A stretch of DNA of 64,000 nt from Mytilus edulis (Eukaryota > Mollusca > Bivalvia > Mytilida > Mytilidae): NCBI RefSeq assembly GCF_963676685.1, contig NC_092355.1, positions 62,903,613 to 62,967,612 on the forward strand. Reading direction: 5' to 3'. The notes beneath the pieces were generated by a model. The model did no database searches, was not told the origin of the DNA, and saw only the letters and a program-made list of their open reading frames with translations. The position numbers and the translations under genes are program-made. This document shows positions 24,405 to 38,280 of this stretch, one piece after another. Numbering within the stretch: position 1 is the stretch's first letter; each line of letters opens with the position of its first letter.

Positions 24405-26150
24405 TGAGACTGACTTTTGAATAGTCAGTTTGATCAAAATCGAAAATTTGGAGATTCTTTTATTTTTTATTTAAACTTCTGTTGCTGGTTAATTTTAAAT
24501 GAAATGTTAATTTTGTATGTTAATGTTTCAATATTTACCTTATACATATATATTGAAGTATATCTATGAATGGTTAATCTAATATACACAATATCTATTT
24601 GGTCCCAGACAACGTACAGTCTTGAATGATTTTGAATTTTGTATAAAATATTTGCAGTTTTACTAAAAAAAGATGAGGCTGAACAAGTCCCATTTCTTGG
24701 ATATTTACCATACACTCGAGATTTTTTTCGCCGCTTGTAAAACGAACAAACATTGCCATTGATGGTAAAATGTTTTATAGCAAAAGTTAAGTGTACGTAT
24801 AAAGTTCTGTACACGAACGATGAAATACAAATGATGTTTTTAGCATGAATTTTCTTCTTCAGCATAGCAAAGAGTCATATGAAACTAGCTATTGTTTAGT
24901 CATTATGATGCCAAGACTACTATGGTAAATTTAGTCAAGTTGGTCCCTATCTAGATATATTATAATGCATTTAATTTAGATTTAGTTTTAAATTAGGTCG
25001 GGGCTAAGTCATTATCTTATACAAATCTACCCAATACGTATACGTCGATAAGTGCATGTATCCAGAAACGTGAATAATGCAAATGTTCTTTTAATGGGTT
25101 TTTAAAAGATTTTCGATGCCGAAGTCTATCAATCGTGACTTTTATCAACAAGCAACTAAGAATCCAGTAATATGTTTGAAATTAGAGAGATTGATTAGTG
25201 AACTTATTGTTAATTTATTTTTTGATACGTCCCAATTTGCTAATCAAACTTTTTCATAACAGTTGTGTAATAATAAGGTGTATTTAATTTTTACTTACAG
25301 ATTCGGTTAATACTATCATCCGTCCATGTTTATGTCCTTTATTTTTTCTAATGGGTTTTCCTTCTCACATGCCCCGTTTCTTAAATATTTTACAAAAAAA
25401 AAGCATGAAACTCCCAATAAGACAAAAAGAAAATTGTCAGTGATAAATAAAAGTTATAACTAAAATATCGAAATATTAGTGAGTAACTGTTTTTGGTATC
25501 CTGTGACTGGTGTTTGTCGTTGGTGGAATGTGTATGTTGTTGTTTTGCGATTTGCTATTATATTATTATTTGTGTGTGCGTTTGTCTGTGTTGAATGTTC
25601 TTGCGTATGTCCGTGCTGTATTTCTGTCACGTAGTGTTGTCATTTTAGTGATTAATTGTCATAAAGTGAGAGGTTTGCTTAGCCATTCAACCAGGTTCAA
25701 CCCATTATTTTTTTCTTTAAATCAAGTTAGGAACACGGAAGTTATTATCCAATAGTTTGTTTCTATATGAAAAAGAAGATGTGGTATGATTGCCAATGAG
25801 ACAACTCTCCACAAGAGCCCAAAATGACACAGGAATGCCCTTTTATGTTTCTTTGATACACAATGACGTGGCATTTTATTTCGAAGAAATACACTATAAG
25901 CATAAAAACAAGCGGCAATAAGGACAAGGTAAACTTCTAATTAACATGCTGCAGATGATATACATTGTACCTAAAAAAAACTGTTACCTGTTACGTATTC
26001 TGTAGGTTCCGCCTCTGTCAGGTGCACCACCATACGGTGAAATTTGGGTATTGCTATATACAGGGGCTCAATCACAACGTAACTTCATGATTGATTTTAG
26101 CGTCATCATTAACTTTATTTAACAGGGTATATATAAATAATGACAAAAAA
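24405..26150. other. Gene-free stretch with repeat fragments
   Basis: No gene supported. A family S piece lies at about 25771-25860 (GATTGCCAATGAGACAAC), preceded by a fragment with CCAGGTTCAACCCATTATT at about 25690, also found near 46619. The antisense frame at 24467-24865 has no recognisable domain. Confidence 0.5.
25771..25860 (+). repeat. Family S (SINE-like) fragment
   Basis: Contains AGATGTGGTATGATTGCCAA and GACAACTCTCCACAAGAG, the 5' landmarks of family S. Truncated after CAAAATGACAC. Confidence 0.65.
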
Positions 26151-26154
26151 GGGA

Positions 26155-26278
26155 AGTTAAATATATTACTTTAAATGAAAAGTTAAATATATTCTTTAAA
26201 TGAAAAGTTTAATATATACTTTAAATGGAAAGTTAAATATATACTTTAAACCATGGGACATTAGATATATACTTTAAA
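26155..26278 (+). repeat. Minisatellite, about 25-bp unit, 4-5 copies
   Basis: Units of the form GTTAAATATATTACTTTAAATGAAAA repeat with small changes (split here as GTTAAATATATTAC and TTTAAATGAAAA). Copies begin near 26156, 26181, 26206 and 26231. Confidence 0.8.
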
Positions 26279-26299
26279 AAAAATATGTACATGCCTCCT

Positions 26300-29200
26300 C
26301 TGCTAGCTTATTCATACTTCTACTTGCACAGTTCAAACAGTTCTCCAAATGGAATTCACAGTTGAAAAGTTTCAAGAATATTGTCAATTGAATAATGAAG
26401 ATAACTAGATTATTTGAAGAAGCAAAGCTCTTCTTTGATCCAGTCTATAGCATTAACCTCTAGATACGCATTTAATTTCAAGGATGGTGGATACATCTAA
26501 GAATTCAAAGGATGCACAGTCAATAATAACTTTGAGTCGCAAATCATCAGATGATAATATTTCATTATACACTTCCACATCAACACTGTCATATAACTTT
26601 GCTAGCATAATTTTTAGGAAATGCTCCTGTATGTCTCTCAATTTTTCATAATAGAAAAGGAAATGTTTAATGTCATCGCTTCCTTTGCCACATAATTTAC
26701 ATGCTTAATCAGTTCTACCAGATCTGACATGTTGTAAGGTATATGTTCCACACATGATTTTTGCTTTTATACTGGCCATAGTTGAATTAAACGGCTCAGT
26801 TCCCCAGTTATCCCAGACATTGTGGGTTTTCCTTGAGTGATATTATTGACATTTATAAACTTTAAGCAACACTCCAGCAGCACCTGCATACGGGGTTCAT
26901 ATGAGGTTGTTAAAATTGATACGATATTCCCATGCTTGCATTTCCTATCATGATTTTCTTGATAGAGGGTTGCTGCTCACAAGGAAGCTATTAAACCAAG
27001 AGTTCCAAATGGTGAAGTTGAAATCATCCCTTCATAAATTTTACGGACGCCATCACGAGTTGGTTGACCGTTATGAAATAACCGTTTTACAAATGATATC
27101 GGATATATTCCTTACGTCGTAACTACAATCCCCTTCCCTTTCATGAATTGTGACCTACCGAATTAGACTATTTACCGGATTTGTTATCACATAAGCAACA
27201 CAACGGGTGCCACATATGGAGCAGAATCTGCTTACCCTTCCGGAGCACCTGAGATCACCCCTAGTTGTTGGTGGGGTTCGTGTTGTTTATTCTTTAGTTT
27301 TCTATGTTGTGTCATGTGTACTATTGTTTGTCTGTTTGTCTTTTTTCATTTTTAGCCTGACGTTGTCAGTTTGTTTTAGATTTATGAGTTTGATTATCCT
27401 TTTGGTATCTTTCGTCCCTCTTTTATAAACTTTAGAGATGACTTAGACTTTACATCTGTTTTAAGTAGATCAATCCAATACGAAGAAAATAGTTTTTCTT
27501 ACAATATTTTTCCACTCAATTTTTCCAGGTGGCACATTAATAAGATCATGTGGTGATAGTAAGCCATAATGTTCTGTTTTATCAACAATTTTCACAAACC
27601 AACTATATTTTGGAATCACGGGGCATTACAGCCAGTTGTCTGATAGTAACTTCAAGCTCGACATAACCATGGTTTCTGATGATGTTTCCGAAAGAAAAAC
27701 ATAGCATACGCTTATGCAGTTCAGCCTCAACTGGAATTTTACCAAGAAGTAAGTAAACAGCAGAAGTGGCAGTGTGCTTTGACAGATGCTAAATTTGCTT
27801 TAGAAGTTTTGTATAGTAAACGGAGAGCAATTTATATCAAATCAGAAAGTCTTATATAGTCTAATCCATACAAAAGTCTGGGTAGCACATAAATTTTTAC
27901 CAGGTACATATAATTTTTGGGTTAAGTCCATTCAATCCATGGATCCCAGCTCCCATGAGGACATACACTGTCTTTATAGCTGTCTGAATTCTATTAGGTA
28001 CATAACCCTTCACACCATATTTAGAATTGATACCATGATCTATACCCAGATGAGTCGCTTTAATAGAATTCTGAAGCGGTGAACGTAAATAAATGTTCAG
28101 TTTTACTTCCGTATTGTAGAGTACATGACTTCTACTACTTATTATGTAGCAGACCAGAAATTTAACATTGCTTGCATCTGATACTGGTTGTTGAAAATTA
28201 TGGTAACATCGTCGGCAACAGTAGGTATGTCACAGTAAATATAACCAAAGTGAGCACCAATATCATCCATTTCGAACGTTACAGTAGTGTATTTATGAAG
28301 ACCTTATAGGCAATCGGGGACCGACCTACACCCTGGCGAAAACCCTGTAATTCGTTAACTTGTTTTGATTTGATACTTTGCCACCTTACAGCGGACGTCC
28401 ATTTCTTATAAAATTCATTGAAAAGCAACTAATTATCACCTGTCATTCCTCCTTTATGCATCTCTCTAAAAAGCCCACAGTGCAACACAATATCAAATGC
28501 TTTTTTTGCATCACTCTAAGTTATGATTAAGTGTTTTTTTCTCTCAACTTATTAGCTTTAACTTTGAGTTCAGTTAAGATGAATGAAGTTACGGATGGAA
28601 ATTCCCCTTCTGTGAAACCTTTTTGCAGACGGCTTTGTTTATCTTTGAATTTATTCTCAATTTTTGATAGATGAAGTTTTTCAACTACTTTTCCAATAGT
28701 ACTGTCTTGTAAAGTTTATTTTACGATACGAATGAGGCACCTCTCTTGGTTTGCCCCCGTTTTTGAATACTGGGTAACATATACCACTTTTCAGATAAGA
28801 CGGAAGGTTAATATGTTGAAATATAAAGTTTACTAATTTCACAATAATTTTAACAACAGGTTGACCTCCATATTTTAGATGTTCAATAGTAATCCCTTGT
28901 TGGTCAGCTGCTTTTCCAATTTTAAAAGACATTAAACATTTTTTCACATTATCCTCAGAGAGAAATAATTCAACTGGTTCTTTATTGGTATTAAGAAGGT
29001 CCTGTAGTATTTTTACATCATCTTCGACCAATTGTTTATTACTGTTATTGAACAAATCATGTTCAAAGGAGATAGACAGTTCTTCAAAAATAGTCAGCCC
29101 AAGTTTCAGCAATGGCTAGAGGGTAACTTAAAAGCTTGTCATTATATCTCAGTATAGATGTTAATACATAGTAATGGTTCCGTTGACGGTTAATAAGTTT

Positions 29201-29640
29201 ATCAAATTGTTTCTGATCAGTTTCCCTAAGCTTCATTATATTGGTAAAATTGTCACGACGCTTTGATGCTTCAAGCTGTCTCTGAGCTAACCTGAGATCT
29301 TTTTTCGTTTGTTTCATTTCCTTTAAGTTTTTGATATCTTTGCTTTTTGGTTGTCCAGCTTATATCCATTTCCAAAACAAATGCTTTTCTTTCCTAATGA
29401 CAGTTATTTTTATCATGTGTAGATGTGTTACACAGCTCTCTTGCCAGTACGTTATAAGATGTGACAAAATCTGTATTAAGAAGAAAGTAATCAATTTGTA
29501 AAGAGTATTTCCAATTAGAATAAAAAAATGTTTCGTCTTCTTTACAAATTTTAGGATCATTAGCAAACAGTTTAAAGTCATATAGACTATATTCTTTTCA
29601 TACTTTGAACGACACAATTATTTGTATCTCTTCCTGTGTG
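26300..29640 (-). mobile_element. LINE-type retrotransposon relic, antisense, with nested insertion
   Basis: Antisense translation gives non-LTR reverse-transcriptase features in order from 29317 to lower coordinates: a basic leader (KKDLRLAQRQLEASKRR), then the frame at 29112-28681 with FKIGKAADQQGITIEHLKYG and KSGICYPVFKNGGKPREV, later QKGF and a VADDV motif (near 28200-28220) equivalent to the catalytic YADD box, and a downstream region with a Cys-containing segment near 26700. Frames are broken by many stops and shifts. It is interrupted at 26865-27432 by a family R copy. Non-functional; jockey/CR1-like assignment is tentative. Confidence 0.75.
26865..27432 (+). mobile_element. Family R copy nested inside the LINE
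   Basis: Begins inside the IPAAPAY segment, includes KFYGRHHELVDRYEITV and SDIFLTS with its stop (27120-27122), then the full tail to CCCTCTTTTATA. It is flanked by a 13-nt direct repeat TTTATAAACTTTA (26852-26864 and 27422-27434). Removing it rejoins the LINE frame. It is therefore a 5'-truncated insertion with an apparent target-site duplication. Confidence 0.82.
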
Positions 29641-29689
29641 GCGTTTACATTCTGATTTCAAACGCCCGATTCTACGACAGAGTTTATAT

Positions 29690-30150
29690 TAATCTAACCA
29701 TTCGGTCCCAGTGATTAAAATCGTTTAATCCCTCCACGGGTGATGAGGGGAATATATATATGGTCACTTGGTCTTCTCTCGACCGGCAGTAAAACGCTTG
29801 CCGAAGTGGGGCGTCCGTTTGGGTGTAGGGATGTATCAAGTTCGCAGTCACGTCCGTTCAGAATGGGGACGTCAAATCCGATGCCTGGTGTAAAGTGAGT
29901 GCACGCTCTTTGCACGTTGAAAACCCTTGCAACAACTATTTGAGGAGTCCATGTGTGGCCTGTTGCTAGGCAAAATTTCTGTCCCTATCACATATACCCT
30001 CATTTACCAGTGGTTGTCCAAATTGCCAGGAGCATCATCCCAAATGGCCTCTATTATGACAAGACCTACCTATTGTATTTATTGTTACATGTTACTTGTT
30101 CTCGTCCTGAATACGCAGCATGAAATATTTGCCACTTGACGTTAAGCAAC
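29690..30150. repeat. Probable interspersed repeat
   Basis: More GC-rich than its surroundings, with a short frame on each strand and no domain. The stretch from about 29900 (TTTGCACGTTGAAAACCC) to 30140 resembles a bivalve repeat by memory. Boundaries are guesses. Confidence 0.35.
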
Positions 30151-33110
30151 CAAGAATCAGTCAATCAATACAATATTTTAATCCTTTATGAGTGATTTAA
30201 CATACATAAATAAAATCCAAAAATAAGAAAGCAATGAATGAGGTTGTTAAATTTGATATATGCCTTTTTGTGCTTATTTGTTAAAGATTTGTGTGTTTTT
30301 ATTGTGATTAAGATTATAACACAATGTTGACTGCTGTACCCCTTATTTTATCTTTTTTACCCATTATGTCTGATTGTTGTGTTCACCTTTTGTGGTCAAT
30401 ATAGATTTTGATGCGACTGTCGTACAAGTGAGAAGCCATCAATGTGTGACAATATCAAAACAAACAAATATTTAACAAAAAAGCACAAAAATCATCTATC
30501 AAATTTAAAAACCATATTCTTTTCACGTCAGAAAATGTAAACGTCACATAGAAAGAAATATAGGATAATCTTGTCGTTCAAAGTATTAAAAAACAATATA
30601 TATAATTTTACATGGGGAATGGTGGTATACAGGGTTTCAAAAGTTATGCTAGAACTAATTTCAGAAACAGACCTTAATTTAACTTCCAGAAGTCTTTCGA
30701 TTTTTTAAGAATCCACATTTTGTTTATACTACTACGCAAGTAAAATAATTTTGTCGTTCAAATTATTTTTAAATTTATAATAGAACAATAACAAAATGAG
30801 ATATAATAGAATAATACCATGACGACGGAATCTTTAAAAGTACAGAGTCACGTCATATGAACCTGTAAACACAAAAAGATGACATACAAAACACACCAGA
30901 AAAAATGACAGATAATACAAACACATTGACGGGATGTATAAGTACCGAGCCACGTCAAATGTATTTCACAGAAAACAGACCAAACAGTAAAAGTGATATC
31001 AATAATAGAACAAAGACAATTAAAAGAAAAATATAACACGTTGTTCAGATAATAAACACCGTCAGTACGTATAATCTATACACCAAAAAGAAATTAAATG
31101 ATCTGGCTTCTTTGGTCTTCTTCTTTTTGACAAGCGTTTGAAGGAACTCCCATGCATATAAAAAGAAGAAGAACTGGCCTATTAATATCATCTGTGAAAC
31201 GGTTATTTCAAAACGGCCAACTAACTTGTGATGGTGTTCATAAAATGTGCGAAGTGATGATTTCAACTTCACCATTTAGAACTGTTATCCATATTCTCAG
31301 GTCACATGTGAAACTAGTATGATTAAAATACAAGATGGCTATAGCAGTCCAATTCCTTCATGTTTTAAAAGAATGGATTTTGGATGTTTTTACTGGTAAC
31401 AGGTTACAGTGGTAGTTATTTGAGGGTGGTGATGGGGTATCTTCATGAGGAATAATGGTAAAAATTATTGCCAAATGACGTTAACGGTAATCTTTGGTGC
31501 ATGACGATAAAATATGCACTTTCTTATAGACGAAAAAAAAATCGAATGTTTTTTTTTCTTCAGAAATAACGATAACTATAAATATCTAAGAACTCTGACG
31601 AATATCGATAATGATATTTTGACGAATCACAGTTAAATTTTAACTAATTTGGTGCTAAAGGTAGCCGAAAATGGCCGTTTGATGCCTGACGGTAAAGGGC
31701 ATTACTATCCTCTTATATTAAAATAATGTTACTTCTAAATTCGTTTGACCTTTACAAATTTTAAGAAAAGTATTTTTATTGAAGAGAAATGCCATTACTG
31801 TGCATTTAAGATTTAATCGAAAATTTATCTGTATCTGCTCCTTGGCTTTGATCATATATTTTTTTAACGCCTGTATTACCAATGTAATTTCAACTCATCG
31901 GACGGAGCTTACATTCTAATTTACATAAGCACAGTCTATTTTAAGATATAATAAGGATAATTGCCGTTATAATAATAACTAATTTCTAATCACCTAATCC
32001 ACACTTAAAAATATTTTGGTTTGGCCAATCCCTACCCAAAGGTTGAGACAGTGGGTAAATAGGTAGGCATTTGATTTTTTTCCACAAAAAATAAAAAGAA
32101 GTATCGGATTTTTTTTTTTGTCTTCATGTCTATCTGATTAAAACAAATCATTTGATGACACTGATAGGGCAACAAAAAAGAATAGGATTGTTTGCCCTAA
32201 CCCTATCTACCCAGAAAAAAACTGCCTACTCAAAATCTTCTATTGTCCTGATTTTAAGAAGTCATACAACAATCACTTTTCCATATGATTGTGGCGTCAG
32301 AGATTTTGTATTACGACGTCAATTTTGTACAGGAACCTAGTCAAGTTATGGCGGACAAATAAAGATAATGTGTATTGTTGTGACAACAACTTCTCCAATT
32401 GATAATATGTGTTCTTCTGACCGGATAATGCTCACAATCAGCTAATTAAAATAATATGCCATGACTCTGTGTGCATACGGTTGGTTACCCCTCCCCATAA
32501 TATTTCATTGAATTTAGTTCCGCATGTAAAGGAGTATAATGACATCATGTCAGTCACCTAACTTCTACGATATAATTAGTGAAACAGGTGATTACAAGAT
32601 TATTTGTTCGGTAGCCATCAAAATAATTTGACGATTTTCGACCAGGACGACAGGAGTCGGTCCCCCGGAGACTGGATCCACCGATGCACCGCAATTTCCC
32701 TTTAATTTCAAGTGTTATTTGACGAAAAAAGAGTATCTTTTACATGAATGTGTAAAAAGAAGTATTACCAATACCAGACAGTTGTTGTATTACATGAATT
32801 AACCTACAAAATATTGTTTGGTTGTTCTCTGTTACCGCCATCGGGTCACCATCGGGTCACCATAGTACACTTTCCTTGCCTTCAAATAGGAGATCAATAC
32901 CTCATACAGAGGCTACTCGTCATACATTATAAGACACCCCCCTCATCGAATCAAACCAACGCTTACAAAGTAAATAATAATCTGATTGGTTCCAACGTTT
33001 TGGAACATGAACACCCTCATAGAATGAAGTACAACTTTACAATGGCAAACATGTATAATAAACGGTTAAATTAAATATGAAGAAATTAGTCTGTGCTCCA
33101 CGTTTTCATA
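30150..33110. other. Gene-free stretch
   Basis: No gene supported. It contains a family R fragment at 31170-31275. The 108-codon frame at 32748-33074 has no domain and no splice context. A stretch at about 31470-31700 repeats words such as GCATGACG and GCCTGACGG, perhaps a decayed repeat. Confidence 0.5.
31170..31275 (-). mobile_element. Family R coding fragment, antisense
   Basis: Antisense frame MVKLKSSLRTFYEHHHKLVG with EITVSQM matches the last 35 or so residues of the R coding part. The remainder of the element is absent. Confidence 0.65.
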
Positions 33111-33116
33111 TAGGGA

Positions 33117-33410
33117 CTAGATATAGGAAGATGTGGTGTGAGTGCCAATGAGACAACTCTCCATCTAATTAACAATTTATAAAAGTAAACCATTATAGGT
33201 CAATGTACGGCCTTCAACACGGAGCCTTGGCTCACATCGAACAACAAGCTATAAAATTTCTAGTGTAAAACCATTCAAACGGGAAAACCAACGGTCTAAT
33301 CCATATCAAAACGAATAACACGTATAAATTACATAAACAAACGACAACTACTGTACATCAGATTCCTGACTTAGGACAGGTGCAAATATTTGCAGCGGGA
33401 TTAAACGTTT
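33117..33410 (+). repeat. Family S2 repeat, near full length
   Basis: Starts at TAGGAAGATGTGGTGTGAGT, includes TGAGACAACTCTCCATCTAA, GGCCTTCAACACGGAGCCTT, AAACGGGAAAACCAACGG, and ends near GACAGGTGCAAATATTTGCA. It shares its first 40 nt with family S but differs afterwards. The antisense copy at 39882-40180 covers the same extent. Confidence 0.7.
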
Positions 33411-35530
33411 TAATGGTACCAAACCTTCTCCATTTTTCTGAAACAATAGCATAATATCACAAAATAGAAAAACACACGATAAAATATTGGCAGGCTTGAC
33501 TCAATTAAAAAACGTAAATTAACACATTATTAACGAATAAGTTTGATCTGCGATATCTGAATGCAAATGCACAGTTCATAAAATATTAGGGACACACATT
33601 CAAGGCCAAAAAGCAAACAAACAAGTCCAACTAAAGCCATGACAAGACACCACTGCGAAATATTAAACCCTTCGAAAAAAAAACACTTTTGAAAAAACAG
33701 TTTTAATAATACATACAGGTAAATGAAAAATAACTTTGTCGTTTTAGATATACTACTTATGTATATAAAATTCTTCCAATAATTAGGAATATCCCCGAGG
33801 AACCAGTAATGACGCACCCAACGTTGTGTTTGTCTCTGCATTTAATCAACCATTTCAAAGAATTAGAAAAACGGAAAGGAATAAAAGATTGATTACTTGT
33901 TAATGTGTATTTCAATCATTAAACAGTTGATATTTGAAACAGTAATATCAATAAAAGTCATGTTTGCTAACATTACAAACGGACTGTCAATTAATGATAG
34001 GTACCAGTCATGACGCACTGTAAACAAACCAGTAAAAACCATTTGCACGTACATGATAATCGGAAAATTGCTTCAATCCGGATTCTTTAACATTAACACT
34101 GTTCAACAAATTCAATTTCATTAACAACCTTTGACATTTTCATTCATTTTAATGATCATGATGATAGTAACACAAATTTTTAAAACAATTTAATTGGCAT
34201 CTATATTTTGTTTTTAAATTTTAAATAAAATAGTTAAAAAATTATTAAAGAGATATATTTTATTCCATTAATTTGAAAACAAATAGTTATTGCATTCATA
34301 AAACAACATTGACAAAAATACATTTATCAGTATATATATATACTTCATGCATTGAATGAAAAAAAATTGATAAAACATAGAAAATTATATAAGCGACGAT
34401 CATTTGTTCTACAGTGATTCCCGCTTAAACATAAAACCATATCACATGACAGTCACGTGATTTGAAAAACACAAAATGGGGACGCATGCGGTAACATATT
34501 TTCATTGACCAAAGTGGATATAGGACTGATAATCATTCGTGGAAGGGTAGAATGTTTTTGAACTTAATAAAATGGCGAAAATTACATAGTGTTTAATAAT
34601 TCAAGCAATAATAACATTTCTAGGCAGAGTTTAAGGCATCTCTGTTGTGGTCAGATGACAATGTTACGAACAGTAAATGTTGATAACGTCACGGCTTTTG
34701 TTTAGAAATATAAAACCGAAAACTAAATCGGTGCGTCATTTCTGGTCCGCGTCAAAACAGGTACCAAGAAAGTTCTGTCATATAAATACATAATTTAACA
34801 CTAGATACATATTGGGGTAAATATCAACAATAAAACTATTCAATTAGAGCTAGCTGAAACTTCCCTGTACAGATTTAAAGAGAATAATCTTGACGTTCAT
34901 ACAAATGTAGTACGAAGAAGTGAAAATTAGAAGATATTCCAAATAATCAAAGCTGGTATATAGACAAGATCAATATTAATATAAACTAACAAAAAAGCAT
35001 TATAAACAGTAACAACAGGTCGAATGAACAAGAAAATGCGATTTGAGAGTACTCGCAGTTACTGACAGCTAGTTAAAAGCCAAAAACAATTAATAATAAA
35101 AAAATCATGCATCAGAGACTAAAATCAACTAAAACACATCCCAGGGATTTAGTATTTTAACATCATGAACAGTCAGTGTAGACATGACTTGTGCAATGCC
35201 AAACATGAATGTATCGACAGGTAGTAGGATAGTGAGGAGCGACTTCTATAGAGATAAAAAATAACGTGTTTGTGTCTCTATACATCCCACGTCAAAAGAA
35301 GATACAATTTAGTTATGTTTTAATTTTCTAAAGACAAAATCGATGTTAATGCCAATGTAAAATATATTCAGAGATCGATTTACAATATTGGTATGATAAC
35401 CCGTACTTATAAGTTTGTTTAAAGGTTCGATGAGTAGTCCAGCTGATTCGTGCATATTTTCTAAGGAATTGTGGGTTTGGTGATAAACGCATAAAACTTT
35501 GCACAAGGGTAAATATGTATATTGTGGTCA
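33410..35530. other. Gene-free stretch
   Basis: No gene supported. AT-rich, with short frames on the minus strand only (33530-33841, 35309-35531) that show no domain. Confidence 0.5.
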
Positions 35531-36754
35531 ATTCAGGCTATGAACCCACTCTAAAAAATTTAAAATGGCGGAATTTTTCAAGATGGCGGACAAGTGCTAT
35601 AAATTTCACTAATTTAAAAAAAAAGCAAAAGAATTTAAAACTAAATCTTTTTAATGTAAATACAACATAAGAAATCATTTCTGATAAGTTACTTCTTATT
35701 TCAAACTTTTCAATTTTCAAAATGGTGGACATTTTAAAAATGGCCGCCAAAACATGTGAAATGAACAAAACGAAAACTTTGCTTAAAACTTCAACTTTTG
35801 TTTTCTATCAAATTTTACTTCAAACACATTTCTACTCAAAAGTGTTTACACTTCTTCAGTTTTCAAACTATATCACTTATTGATTGGTCATCTTGTCTCT
35901 GTCACATTCCCTACCACATTTACAAAGTGCTATACATAGCAGTGTGGCCTTCACACATTTACAACATCCACGACATCCATAATCAATTTTACAGCCACAC
36001 TCTATCAGCTAATTACAACAGACTGAAGCTTGTTGCAAGTATGTCCAATAGAGTGCGCATATCTGCATTTTGTCTTTCTGTCATCCCCATTTACTCGGTG
36101 AACCTGCTTGGTTATAGACATTTCCCCAAACAAAGGCTTGACATCATCTAAACAGCTCGTTTTGTGTGTTCTAGTAAAGCGGATAGTGACGAAGGAATGT
36201 TATCTATTGCCTTTTCTTTCCTAGTGCATAGATCATTTCGTGCATCTTTCACCTTCGAACCTAATTCACTTGTTTTATCATACATCAGTATAACATACTT
36301 CTCTATCTATAGCATGAAATTTGAAATAACATTAGGTGATGCTGTTCTACATAATGTTGCAAACACAGGTGTAATATCCCCAAAAGAAGTCTATGTATCC
36401 CATGCAAGTTTCTTTCCCTTGGAGGTTAATGAAAATACTTGATCACAACCTGTAAAGGAGTGAAAGACTAAAAGTCCCGTGACCTTAAAGGTGGAAGACT
36501 TTTGGTGATGTCATAAACAGCTAAATATCTGAAACTTCAAAAGCAATCCAAAACTGATTTACCTCAATTTCATGGACAATAGAAATTGCAATAACAAGGA
36601 CAGCCGTATCAACAGTCCGCAATATGACTCGTTGTAATGCTTCTTCTACAGCATCTTATAAATGCAAAATCATCCGTGTGTGCAAGGTGCTCATTCACTT
36701 ATATCTTCTGGAAGTTCACACCTTTGCCTCAGGCTCTTTTATATATTGTAGAGG

Positions 36755-36895
36755 CTTTCAAAAAAGGGACGAAAGATACCAGAGGGACAGTCAAGCTTGT
36801 AGATTGAAAACAAACTGACAACGCCATGGCTAAAAATGAAGAGACAGACAGACAAATAATAGTACAAAAGACAAAACAATACGAGAAGTATTCAT
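36755..36895 (-). repeat. Family R tail fragment, antisense, inside the element
   Basis: Matches the reverse complement of the R tail: GGGACGAAAGATACCAGAGG, then GACAACGCCATGGCTAAAAA. It splits the cysteine-rich element relic and is therefore younger than it. Confidence 0.65.
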
Positions 36896-38181
36896 CCCCA
36901 ACTACATCAAGTCGACTTACAAAACGTAACTAATCATGTATGTAAGGCATTAAAATGTCGTAGAAATAGTCTTTAAATGTATTACTTCCACGGGGTTGCT
37001 GAAAAAGTGAAATGGCAGTGTCATGCAACGATTTATCAGCAGTTGTCGAACTCGGGTTATGGTCAATATAATCCATGGCTGCAGTTGTAAACACACCACT
37101 CCGAAGTGTTGGGGTAACCACCACATTTTCATTATCGAATGCCTCACAGATGGAGTTGTCAAGTGCTGTAGATAAAGCCTAATTCTGTCATAGTATAATG
37201 ATAAACTCAAACAGTACATTTTATCAATAAAACCATGTTTCCTCGTTTCAGCATGCAGCAGAAGGCTTAAATACATTGATATAGGTGGTTCTCGTTCGGT
37301 TGAATGGAATACTTTGGATGAATCTTTCCGTTTGCGAATAGAGGAATTAAACTGGAGTAGGTGTGACATAGTCAGTGTCGTCTGTGCTTCACACTATCTG
37401 TGCAGCTTTAGACTACTAGTATTAATAGAATATTATTGCCTCATCATCGTAGTTTGTTTTAGATGCCTGTTTGATTGCAGCACCAACATCATCGCAGAAT
37501 ATGGGAAGCACGTCTCTTCCTTGTCTAGGGCCTGCAAGTCTGGGATAGCTGCAAGAACTCGTGTTTTTTTTTTTAGATCTGTCAAATGCACTCTTCTAGT
37601 TTTGCCAAAAGTACTGTATCTTGCAAGTCGAGTGCCCATTTTCGTACATGTTACCTATTTCAAACGTAAATGCTTTGTGTAGATCTCAAGATGAATCATC
37701 ACAGAAAAAAACAATCTTCAGTCATTGTCATTGTTGCCGTGTTGTCGTGTTATTTTAGTTATACTCCCAACCTGGTCACCACTCTCTCCTTTTCTCTACT
37801 GTTTTTGATGCCTTTCAATCCTTAATTCTGTTTTGAAAATTTATTTCTACATATGTTGTGCCACTTTGCATTGTGTAGCTGCAAGTTTCAAGCCAAACAA
37901 TTTTATTTTTTTCAGTTAAATGTTCTTATATAATTAAAATCATGAACCATTTAATTAGCTGACAACGTTCTAAAATCGTTTCAAGTGTTTTGTATCCTGT
38001 TCCTTCTTTTAGGTCAGATTGTTTGCTTTTTGCAATACGCTGTAAATTTTCTTCAGTCTGCTTTTAGCAAAAAATACATTATTTACAATCAAAGTCAGCA
38101 GATATAGAAGATGTTTATAATAAACATGATAAATCAGGGTCTACAATTTTACACTGTTTTGACATTGCTAACACTACTTAT

Positions 38182-38280
38182 AGATTATCGTTGATAATCA
38201 CAACGAGAATGATTTTCTCGCTTGAGCTGGTACGGCGAAAGTGAGAAAAGCAATCGAGTTGAGATGACCAATGATAATCT
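38182..38280. repeat. MITE-like hairpin, 99 bp
   Basis: The ends AGATTATC and GATAATCT are reverse complements, and pairing continues for about 42 nt per arm with scattered mismatches. No internal coding. It lies at the 5' side of the cysteine-rich element relic. Confidence 0.7.

Noticed and set aside
26130-26290. Possible CRISPR-like array (regular repeats)
   Set aside because: Units are directly adjacent AT-rich minisatellite copies without spacers, in a eukaryotic genome.
32748-33074. 108-codon open frame
   Set aside because: No domain, no matching donor or acceptor with partner, and isolated in a repeat-rich stretch.
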